A DNA stretch of 14,716 nt from CAYSBA01 sp964429075 [NCBI: uncultured bacterium] (GTDB lineage: Bacteria; CAYSBA01): assembly GCA_964429075.1 (NCBI GenBank), contig CAYSBA010000006.1, forward strand, positions 1-14,716. Reading direction: 5' to 3'. How positions within the stretch are numbered: position 1 is the stretch's first letter; each line of letters starts with the position of its first letter. The notes beneath the pieces were generated by a model. It was not told the origin of the DNA, made no database searches, and worked only from the letters and a program-made list of their open reading frames with translations. The position numbers and the translations under genes are program-made. Positions 7,856-14,716 of the stretch are shown piece after piece.

Positions 7856-10800
7856 ATGGCCAAGAGAGATGACATTGAAAGCATACTTATAATTGGTTCC
7901 GGACCAATCAAGATAGGTCAGGCTTGTGAATTTGACTATTCTGGAAGTCAGGCAATAAAGGCCCTAAAAGAAGATGGCTATAGAATAATCCTTATCAACT
8001 CAAATCCTGCAACAATAATGACAGACGTAGAGTTTGCAGATAGGACCTATATAGAACCTCTTACAGCCGATTTTGTAGAAAAAGTGATAGATATAGAAAG
8101 ACCGGATGGAATCCTTGCTACCCTTGGTGGTCAGACAGCACTCAATCTTGCAATGGAACTTGATAAAAGGGATGTGTACAAACGCTACAGAACAAAACTC
8201 CTTGGTGTGACACCAGATATTATCGACAGAACTGAAGACCGTAAACGATTCAAAGAGATTGTGGAATCAATCGGACTTGAGGTCCTTAAGAGTCTTTATG
8301 TATCAAATACAAGACAGGCCCTTGATGCTGTAGAGTATGTAGGTTTCCCTGCTATCATAAGGCCGAGTTACACCCTTGGTGGTAGCGGAGCATTTGTGGC
8401 CTATAATATAAATGAATTCAGAGATTTTGTTGAAAAAGCACTCAATGAAAGTCCAGTTTCAAAGGTGTTGATTGAGGAGTCTGCTCTCGGATGGAAGGAG
8501 TTTGAGATGGAGGTGATACGTGATCGGGCAGACAATACGGTTATTGTATGTAGTATTGAAAATATAAGCCCTATGGGTGTACATACGGGAGATAGTGTTA
8601 CAGTTGCACCTGCACAGACCCTTTCAGACAGGGAATATCAAAGAATGAGAGACGCATCTATCGCGATTATGAAGGCGATAGGCATAGATACAGGGGGATC
8701 AAACATACAGTTTGCTATACATCCCAGAACAGGCAGAATGGTTGTTATCGAGATGAATCCGAGGGTATCAAGAAGCTCTGCCCTTGCATCAAAGGCCACC
8801 GGCTTTCCTATAGCAAGGGTTGCAGCAAAACTTGCAGTAGGTTACACCCTCGATGAGTTAACAAATGAGATTACAAAAAGATCTTCTGTTGCCTTTGAAC
8901 CATCCCTCGATTATGTGGTTATAAAGGCACCCCGTTTTGATTTTAATAAATTTCCAGGAACAGAGAGACAGCTAACGACCCAGATGAAGTCTGTTGGTGA
9001 GGTTATGGCCATTGGTAGGACCTTTAAGGAGGCGTTGCAAAAGGCATTCTTCTCTCTTGAAAAGGGGTACAATGGTATTTTACCACGTATTGAAAAGACC
9101 CAAAGTGGGCTTGTTATTGTTGAAGATAGGAAGTTGGATCTTGAGGAGGCAAGGGATCTTTTAAGGTTAAAATTGAGGACACACAGGGAGGATACCCTGT
9201 TTGATGTTATGGATGCATTTGCTCTTGGTCTTTCACCAGATGAGGTAAGTTCTGCTACTAAGATTGATCCGTGGTTTATATCACAGATGTATGAGATATT
9301 TGTAGAATTTAATCACCTGCGACAAACCAGAAAGATAAGACTCGATAGAGATAAGATGTATAGATTAAAACAATCAGGCTTTTCAGACAGGGCAATTGCC
9401 GATGCACTCGGAATGCTTGAGAGCGATATCAGAAGGATGCGACATTCTATGGAAATTAAGGCAGTTTACAAACGGATTGATACCTGTGCAGCAGAATTTG
9501 AGGCCTACACACCTTATGTATATTCTACTTATGAATCAGAATGTGAGTCCCTGCCAGCTGATTGTAAGAAAATTATCATACTCGGTAGTGGTCCCAATCG
9601 TATTGGACAGGGGATAGAATTCGACTACTGTTGCGTAAAGGCAGCTGAGGGCTTTAAAGAAGAAGGCTATCAAACTATCATGGTAAACTGTAACCCAGAA
9701 ACTGTAAGCACCGATTACGATGTAGTAGACAGACTCTACTTTGAACCACTTACCTTGGAGCATGTACTGAGGATAATCGAGTTGGAGAAACCTGATGGAG
9801 TGGTACTTCAGTTCGGTGGTCAGACACCGTTAAAACTTGCAATGGATCTTAACAGATTAAATATCCCGATTATGGGAACACAGCCAGATGTTATCGATAT
9901 TGCTGAGGATAGAAAAAGATTTGAATCTCTTATAAATCTGCTTGGATTGAAGAAACCTGAAAGTCATACAGCATCGAGTCTGGACGAGGCCCTGCACATA
10001 GTGGAGAGTATGGGATTTCCAATTATAATTAGACCTTCTTATGTGATTGGTGGACAATGGATGGAAATCTTTCACGATAGTGAAGGCCTTGAGTCATTGA
10101 TAACAAGTGCCCTGAAGGTGTCCCAGGGTCGTCCCATACTTATAGACAGGTTTCTTGCTGATGCAGTAGAGGTAGATGTAGATCTTATCTGCGATGGAAG
10201 AGACACCCTGATAGGCGGCATTATGGAACACATAGAGGAGGCCGGGGTTCACTCTGGCGATTCTACCTGCATACTGCCTCCTGTTCACCTTAAAGAGTCT
10301 ATAATTCAAGAGATAGAACGAGAGTCAAGACTGCTTGCAACAGAACTTGGCGTAGTAGGACTTATGAATATCCAGTTTGCTGTGAAGGACAATCAGGTAT
10401 TCGTACTTGAGGTAAATCCGCGTTCTTCCCGTTCAGTCCCATTTGTCAGTAAGGCAACAGGAATTCCCATGGCAAAACTTGCAGCAAAGATTATCTCAGG
10501 AAAATCCTTAAAAGAACTTGGATATTCTGAGCGCTTGAGGCCTGATCATGTTGCGGTAAAATCGGTGGTATTCCCTTTTAAAAAGTTTCCCGGCACAGAC
10601 ATACTCTTGGGTCCACAGATGAAATCTACCGGCGAGAGTATGGGGATTTCAAAAGACTTTCCGGAGGCATTCTATAAGGCACAACTCGGTGCTGAAAATC
10701 CTATCCCCCTGGGAGGGACTGTCTTTATCAGTGTGAAGGACCGCGACAAAGAACGTGTCATCGAAGTGGCAAAGGAGCTTGTAAACATGCATTTTAAGGT

Positions 10801-11131
10801 GATTGCCACATCAGGTACTGCATCCTATCTTGAAAAGGCAAACATCCCTGTAGAAAGGGTAAATAAGGTGAGTGAAGGAAGACCACATGTGGTAGACAGG
10901 ATGGTCAATGGAGATATTGATATGGTTATAAATACTGCAGAAGGCAGACAGGCAATAAAAGATTCTTATGTTATAAGGAGACATACCCTGCTTCACAACA
11001 TACCTTACTTTGTTAATCTTGAGATGGCCAGAGCAGCTGTAAAGTCAATAAAGAGGCTGAGAGAGAGTGGTGTCTCTGTAAGACCTATTCAGGACTATCT
11101 TTTAGATTATCACAGATATTATACTGCTTAA
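7856..11131 (+). CDS. carB: Carbamoyl phosphate synthetase large subunit
   Basis: CarB makes carbamoyl phosphate from bicarbonate, ammonia (delivered by the CarA glutaminase) and two ATP, feeding pyrimidine and arginine synthesis. The 1091-residue protein is full length. The first synthetase half starts '[20 protein letters not shown]' and contains '[11 protein letters not shown]' and '[18 protein letters not shown]'. The second half begins near residue 570 with '[19 protein letters not shown]' and contains '[11 protein letters not shown]' and '[18 protein letters not shown]'. A C-terminal MGS-like allosteric domain (about 950-1091) carries '[15 protein letters not shown]' and '[10 protein letters not shown]'. 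The start is firm: an in-frame TAA immediately precedes the ATG. No ribosome binding site is visible before it, which is unusual. carA is not adjacent. The last 47 bp overlap the convergent activator gene. Confidence 0.98.
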   Translation: MAKRDDIESILIIGSGPIKIGQACEFDYSGSQAIKALKEDGYRIILINSNPATIMTDVEFADRTYIEPLTADFVEKVIDIERPDGILATLGGQTALNLAMELDKRDVYKRYRTKLLGVTPDIIDRTEDRKRFKEIVESIGLEVLKSLYVSNTRQALDAVEYVGFPAIIRPSYTLGGSGAFVAYNINEFRDFVEKALNESPVSKVLIEESALGWKEFEMEVIRDRADNTVIVCSIENISPMGVHTGDSVTVAPAQTLSDREYQRMRDASIAIMKAIGIDTGGSNIQFAIHPRTGRMVVIEMNPRVSRSSALASKATGFPIARVAAKLAVGYTLDELTNEITKRSSVAFEPSLDYVVIKAPRFDFNKFPGTERQLTTQMKSVGEVMAIGRTFKEALQKAFFSLEKGYNGILPRIEKTQSGLVIVEDRKLDLEEARDLLRLKLRTHREDTLFDVMDAFALGLSPDEVSSATKIDPWFISQMYEIFVEFNHLRQTRKIRLDRDKMYRLKQSGFSDRAIADALGMLESDIRRMRHSMEIKAVYKRIDTCAAEFEAYTPYVYSTYESECESLPADCKKIIILGSGPNRIGQGIEFDYCCVKAAEGFKEEGYQTIMVNCNPETVSTDYDVVDRLYFEPLTLEHVLRIIELEKPDGVVLQFGGQTPLKLAMDLNRLNIPIMGTQPDVIDIAEDRKRFESLINLLGLKKPESHTASSLDEALHIVESMGFPIIIRPSYVIGGQWMEIFHDSEGLESLITSALKVSQGRPILIDRFLADAVEVDVDLICDGRDTLIGGIMEHIEEAGVHSGDSTCILPPVHLKESIIQEIERESRLLATELGVVGLMNIQFAVKDNQVFVLEVNPRSSRSVPFVSKATGIPMAKLAAKIISGKSLKELGYSERLRPDHVAVKSVVFPFKKFPGTDILLGPQMKSTGESMGISKDFPEAFYKAQLGAENPIPLGGTVFISVKDRDKERVIEVAKELVNMHFKVIATSGTASYLEKANIPVERVNKVSEGRPHVVDRMVNGDIDMVINTAEGRQAIKDSYVIRRHTLLHNIPYFVNLEMARAAVKSIKRLRESGVSVRPIQDYLLDYHRYYTA

Positions 11132-12482
11132 TCTTTTCATTGAGGGTCTTTGTTGTAATACCAAGCAATTCTGCTGCCCTCTTTTTGTTCCATGAGGAGA
11201 TTATCAAGACCCTTGATATAAGATCCTTTTCAACCTTCTCAATCTGTTTTTTAAGATTAAATCTTTCTGTCTGTACAGATGGACTTGTCAGCCCTCGCAG
11301 ATCGAGAAATCGTTCAACATCCTTTTTTTCAATCACATCACCATCGCAGAGGACAAGAAGCCTCTCTACAAAATTTTCAAGCTCTCTCACATTCCCTGGC
11401 CATGTATATGCCTTGAGCAGATCCATTGCTTCTGGACTAACCTTTTTGGGGGGGATATCCCTCCTTCTTGCGATTTTGGTGATAAAGTGTTCTACAAGGG
11501 GTTCTATATCTCCCACCCTCTCTCTCAACGGAGGTATCTTGATGGGGATTACATTAAGGCGATAAAAGAGGTCTTCCCTGAAACGTTTTGCCTTAACCTC
11601 TTCAAAGAGATCTCTCACGGTAGCAGCAATAATTCTACAGTGAATGGGACGATCCTCTATATCACCAATCCTTCTTACCTTTCTTTCCTGCAAGACTCTG
11701 AGGAGTTTTACTTGAAGTTCAAGGGGCATCTCTCCAATCTCATCGAGAAAAACAGTACCACCCTCTGCTGCTTCAAACAATCCCTTTTTATTTTTATATG
11801 CATCTGTAAATGCACCCTTTATATAGCCAAAGAGTTCACTCTCAAGCAGTGTTGCAGGTATGGCACCACAGTTTATTGCAACAAAAGGCTGATCCTTACG
11901 TTTGCTCAAATTGTGTATCATGCGTGCAACTATCTCTTTACCCGTACCACTCTCACCATACAGCATTATAGTAGTATCATAGTCACACACCTTTTTGATC
12001 ATCTCAAGTATTGATTCCATCTCTTTGCTTGTGGCAACCATGTCGTATATCTCGTTGGTAGTATCGAGGCGAGTCTTTAATCTTTTATTCTCTTCTATCA
12101 GGATTGCCCTTTCTGAGGCCTTTTGTAAACAGAACAAAAATTCTGCTGTCTCAAAGGGCTTATTGATATAGTCGTCTGCACCTGCTCTGATAGACTCAAG
12201 GGCTGTCTCAGTATCTCCATAGGCAGACATAGCAATAATAATGGCCTTACAGCCAATCTCTCTCAACCTTTTGATACACTCTATGCCATCCATTGAGGGC
12301 ATCCTGAGATCGCAAATGATAAAGCCAAAGGACTTTTTTGATGCGATCTCAAGGGCTGCAGAGCCGTTCTCTGCTTCAAATACTGCATAACCCTCCCTCT
12401 CAAGGGTGACCCTAAGCATATCACGCATGCTATCTTCGTCATCTACTACAAGCACATTTCTCAAGACATCATTTCTCATCAT
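11085..12482 (-). CDS. NtrC-family sigma-54-dependent response regulator
   Basis: This 465-residue transcription activator has three domains. The receiver (about 9-125) has Asp14/Asp15, the phosphoacceptor Asp58 in 'ICDLRMP', Ser86 and Lys108. The AAA+ sigma-54 interaction domain (about 150-375) has Walker A GESGTGK (176-182), the sigma-54 contact loop reading GAFTDA (223-228) instead of the usual GAFTGA, Walker B '[11 protein letters not shown]' (241-251), '[14 protein letters not shown]' (301-314) and '[10 protein letters not shown]' (361-370). A Fis-type helix-turn-helix (about 415-455, '[19 protein letters not shown]') binds DNA. It would be phosphorylated by a histidine kinase, but none is encoded in this window, so partner and target genes are unknown. 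The ATG at 12482 is followed at once by another ATG (12479), and neither has a clear ribosome binding site. The gene end overlaps carB by 47 bp. Confidence 0.95.
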   Translation of the reverse strand: MMRNDVLRNVLVVDDEDSMRDMLRVTLEREGYAVFEAENGSAALEIASKKSFGFIICDLRMPSMDGIECIKRLREIGCKAIIIAMSAYGDTETALESIRAGADDYINKPFETAEFLFCLQKASERAILIEENKRLKTRLDTTNEIYDMVATSKEMESILEMIKKVCDYDTTIMLYGESGTGKEIVARMIHNLSKRKDQPFVAINCGAIPATLLESELFGYIKGAFTDAYKNKKGLFEAAEGGTVFLDEIGEMPLELQVKLLRVLQERKVRRIGDIEDRPIHCRIIAATVRDLFEEVKAKRFREDLFYRLNVIPIKIPPLRERVGDIEPLVEHFITKIARRRDIPPKKVSPEAMDLLKAYTWPGNVRELENFVERLLVLCDGDVIEKKDVERFLDLRGLTSPSVQTERFNLKKQIEKVEKDLISRVLIISSWNKKRAAELLGITTKTLNEKIKQYNICDNLKDSPE

Positions 12483-12531
12483 TTTTTTTATCTTAAAAAA
12501 AGGTTAAAAATGCAAGATAAACCCTGTCGCT

Positions 12532-12537
12532 ATTATA
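12532..12537 (-). promoter_or_regulatory. Possible -10 box for the sigma-54 activator gene
   Basis: A perfect TATAAT on the minus strand lies about 50 bp upstream of the activator ATG, in the 66-bp gap after the methyltransferase gene. The -35 position at 17-bp spacing reads TTTTTG, a poor match, and the region is AT-rich, so the hit may be chance. Read-through from the upstream methyltransferase gene is equally possible. Confidence 0.3.
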
Positions 12538-12548
12538 ATTAACAGATT

Positions 12549-13121
12549 CTAATCCAAAAATGCTCTTATTGCAAAGATCAAAAATATTACTGTTGCTATA
12601 GCCATAAGGGTGTTTCTTTCACTTCTAAGTGCCCTTTTGATTGAGAATCTATGTTCAGATTGTTGATCGTATGGTCTGAATCTTGGTATAAAACGTGGAA
12701 CCATTCCTTTGTACCTCAAATACTTATCACCGAAAAGTCTTTCAAGGGTCTTTTCTTCTAGCGAAACAATCATTGAATACTGGCATACAAATAGGATAAT
12801 ATAGGCAACCAGAAGATAAGGGAAAAGTGAATTAGCAAATATCACAACCCCTGCAGCAAGTATAAAATTGCCAAGATATAAAGGATTTCTAACATATGCG
12901 AAGGGTCCTGAAGTAACAAGAGACTGAGCACCTACATTTCTTGTCCTAGTTGCACCTCCTGCAACGCCAACACCCCATATTCTTATAAGTTCACCTGTAA
13001 TAATAAGAACCGATCCGACAATTATAGAAATATGTGTTGGCCTGGCATAATAGAGAAGGATCACCAAAAATGGAACAGGTGTTATTCCCCTTGCCCTGAA
13101 GAGTTGTTCTCTTAAATCCAT
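12549..13121 (-). CDS. Isoprenylcysteine carboxyl methyltransferase (ICMT)/PEMT-like membrane protein
   Basis: This 190-residue integral membrane protein resembles the bacterial ICMT/phospholipid methyltransferase family of SAM-dependent methyltransferases. Diagnostic parts are 'LVTSGPFAYVRNPLYLGNF' (68-86), matching the family G-P-(Y/F)-x-x-(V/T)-R-(H/N)-P-x-Y-x-G block, and 'LEEKTLERLFGDKYLRYKG' (121-139) followed by 'VPRFIPR' (141-147), the C-terminal SAM-site block. Predicted membrane segments lie near 15-26, 30-50, 84-118 (probably two) and 171-188; the last lies beyond the conserved core. The bacterial substrate is not predictable; lipids, membrane-bound metabolites or protein termini have all been proposed for the family. 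The ATG is two bases after the stop of the preceding propeller-like gene, so the two are probably co-transcribed. Confidence 0.82.
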   Translation of the reverse strand: MDLREQLFRARGITPVPFLVILLYYARPTHISIIVGSVLIITGELIRIWGVGVAGGATRTRNVGAQSLVTSGPFAYVRNPLYLGNFILAAGVVIFANSLFPYLLVAYIILFVCQYSMIVSLEEKTLERLFGDKYLRYKGMVPRFIPRFRPYDQQSEHRFSIKRALRSERNTLMAIATVIFLIFAIRAFLD

Positions 13122-13123
13122 CT

Positions 13124-14716
13124 TTAATAGTAATAAATTGTTAGATCGTCTGGCGAGGTGCTGTCTGGTCTTTCGAGGATTCCAACGCCATTTACAGCAG
13201 GTAGTAGAAAGCCAAGGTGTATTCCTGCATCATCACTGAACTCAAACATATCAGCTATAGAGTAGCTGTTGGTATGGAATATGTATGGAGACCTTTGATC
13301 TGATATTGCAAACTCGATATAATAGTCTGTTTGGGGCTCTTCTGTACCTTCTGTAACATGAAAGCCAAGAACCGGATTGTTATCATCTTCTTTGATCCAT
13401 CTAAAGTCTTCGCCAGGCAGTACCCTACCAATATATCCAAATTTATCTGTTGAAATAACAAAGCCCTCTGATGCCCTTAAGTCTACAGATGCTTGATTAT
13501 TCACACAATCTTCGGGCACAGAAGTACCATCTATAATGAGTGAATTCCCATCAATATCAACAATTTCTATTGTTGTATCCCTTTTAAGTCCGCACTCCAG
13601 ATTATCCCTAATAACAATAATATCCCCCTTTTTTATATCAATATTTGAGATATTAGATTCTACTTCAAAAACATCTTTATGCAGGGTACCAATCAGCCCT
13701 GAAGCAAGGATACCCCTGTAAGTAAGCCTTACTCTGTAATCAAAAAGAGAGAAGGGGTCAAAGAGTATGCCATGTTTAGAATCTTCACCACTGAAATACT
13801 CCTCGTCAATCCTGGGGAGGTCCTTCTTATCTACACTGTATGTGATATCCGATACTGTTTCTGAGTTGTCTTCTGTATAGATGAGATCTTTTGTGGATCT
13901 ATCAAAGAAATACAGATCTCCATTTAATGTCCCTATTGCAATGGCATTTTCATACATGATGTTATCTATCGAGATTTGATAATCCTTGAGTGATGCCACG
14001 GCTGAAATACGTTGTGAAATTGGTATGGCCTCATAAAATAATTGATTAAATGGATGGGGGTTGTTAACAACAAAATCGTCAGCAGATACCGTATAAAAGG
14101 TATCGCCAGAATCAAGGAATATTAAACCATCTGCAATAGACGCCCTGATGATCCTATTTTGAATCTTAAGTGAATCTGTCTGTTCTGTAGAAGGATCCAG
14201 TCTTTTTAGACTCTTTCTATTATCACAAAGATAGTAGAGTCTTTTATCCCAGCATAAGAGTTGAATTATACTACATTCTGCCTCAAAAGGTCCGTTAACT
14301 GTATTTCCATCTTTATTTATAATAACTATAGTATTCTCATTTTCACTGATAGCAATTGTCTCTTTTTCTTGATCATAGCCACACAGAAGGGGGATCGATT
14401 CTGTATCTATCCATCTGGATTCAACTGACGGATCCTCATCAAGCAGGGTTTTAAGATCTATAACGCGTAGCCCTTTTTTTGTTGCATACCCAATATATAG
14501 CTCATCTCCTGTAACAACCATCTTGGAGGGAGGTCCATCGAGAGGTAGTTTTATGCTGAGACTCTCAAATACCGGTACTGTAACAAATTGATCCTTTTTA
14601 AGATCAAAAACTCTAAGTGACTCAGAACCTGACTCTCCAATTAAAAGATAACTTTTCCAGATTGCACCGCTATTTGGGTTGTTCAGTATGCCGCCCATTG
14701 TAGAGGGATTTGACGT
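13124..14716 (-). CDS. Unrecognised beta-propeller-like protein, 5' end outside window
   Basis: The frame is open to the right edge, so only the last 530 residues are visible; a Met codon at 14698 is probably internal because the residues before it (TSNPST) continue naturally. I do not recognise the family. The first ~280 residues look like irregular propeller blades: repeated short units of the form 'hydrophobic-strand, D/N/G turn, strand, D-L/D-P-x-T', for example 'SLRVFDLKKDQFV', 'LYIGYATKKGLRVIDL', 'RLYYLCDNRKSLKRLDP' and 'GDLYFFDRSTKDLIY'. The last ~220 residues are also strand-rich and end in a tyrosine run (YYY). The sequence is acidic and has few cysteines, which fits an exported or surface protein, but any signal peptide or lipobox would lie outside the window. 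It is followed after 2 bp by the membrane methyltransferase gene. Confidence 0.75.
   Translation of the reverse strand, partial: TSNPSTMGGILNNPNSGAIWKSYLLIGESGSESLRVFDLKKDQFVTVPVFESLSIKLPLDGPPSKMVVTGDELYIGYATKKGLRVIDLKTLLDEDPSVESRWIDTESIPLLCGYDQEKETIAISENENTIVIINKDGNTVNGPFEAECSIIQLLCWDKRLYYLCDNRKSLKRLDPSTEQTDSLKIQNRIIRASIADGLIFLDSGDTFYTVSADDFVVNNPHPFNQLFYEAIPISQRISAVASLKDYQISIDNIMYENAIAIGTLNGDLYFFDRSTKDLIYTEDNSETVSDITYSVDKKDLPRIDEEYFSGEDSKHGILFDPFSLFDYRVRLTYRGILASGLIGTLHKDVFEVESNISNIDIKKGDIIVIRDNLECGLKRDTTIEIVDIDGNSLIIDGTSVPEDCVNNQASVDLRASEGFVISTDKFGYIGRVLPGEDFRWIKEDDNNPVLGFHVTEGTEEPQTDYYIEFAISDQRSPYIFHTNSYSIADMFEFSDDAGIHLGFLLPAVNGVGILERPDSTSPDDLTIYYY

Noticed and set aside
11487-12014. A 175-codon plus-strand frame opposite the sigma-54 activator
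   Set aside because: It is antisense to the conserved AAA+ domain, without motif or credible ribosome binding site; it is a shadow of the real gene.
12487-12524. Possible hairpin plus T-tract terminator between the methyltransferase and activator genes (minus strand GGTT...AACC then T7)
   Set aside because: The stem is only about 4 bp of weak pairs with a large loop, too unstable to call a terminator.
1-14716. CRISPR arrays, insertion sequences, prophage, tRNA or rRNA genes
   Set aside because: No repeat-spacer pattern, transposase, integrase or structural RNA sequence was seen; the window is almost fully filled by identified genes.

Overview
This window is about 14.7 kb of densely packed bacterial chromosome, AT-leaning, with almost no non-coding DNA. 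The longest gap is about 150 bp, between the divergent prkA and carB genes. There are eleven protein genes, two of them cut by the window edges. I see no tRNA, rRNA, CRISPR array, insertion sequence or phage gene. An LptF/LptG-type permease and a predicted lipoprotein point to a Gram-negative, diderm host. IspG shows that isoprenoids are made by the MEP pathway. The PrkA/DUF444/SpoVR trio together with an NtrC-type sigma-54 activator fits a Desulfobacterota-like ('deltaproteobacterial') or related lineage, but that placement is a weak inference.

Layout. (1) 2-1443, plus strand: the 3' end of an LptF/LptG-like inner-membrane protein, coupled by an ATGA overlap to folP (dihydropteroate synthase). 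(2) 1440-7704, minus strand: a tightly packed transcription unit read prkA -> DUF444 (yhbH/yeaH-like) -> spoVR -> small NTF2-like lipoprotein -> ispG. A good sigma-70-type promoter lies about 50 bp upstream of prkA, and every gene junction is 15 bp or less, or overlapping. (3) 7856-11131, plus strand: carB, the large subunit of carbamoyl phosphate synthetase, transcribed divergently from prkA and without carA beside it. (4) 11085-14716, minus strand: an unidentified beta-propeller-like protein (5' end outside the window), an ICMT/PEMT-type membrane methyltransferase, and an NtrC-family sigma-54 activator that runs 47 bp into the convergent end of carB.

How the genes work together. PrkA (AAA+ serine kinase), the von Willebrand-type DUF444 protein and SpoVR are a known co-conserved trio, linked in enterobacteria to starvation and stationary-phase stress. 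Here the trio appears to be co-transcribed with a predicted lipoprotein and with ispG, an oxygen-sensitive 4Fe-4S enzyme. The lipoprotein gene overlaps its neighbour at both ends, and this extended operon is the most interesting part of the window. folP, carB and ispG are ordinary housekeeping genes. No clearly new defence or mobile system is visible. The candidates for novelty are the five-gene stress/isoprenoid operon, the overlapping lipoprotein, the variant GAFTDA loop of the activator and the unrecognised propeller-like protein.
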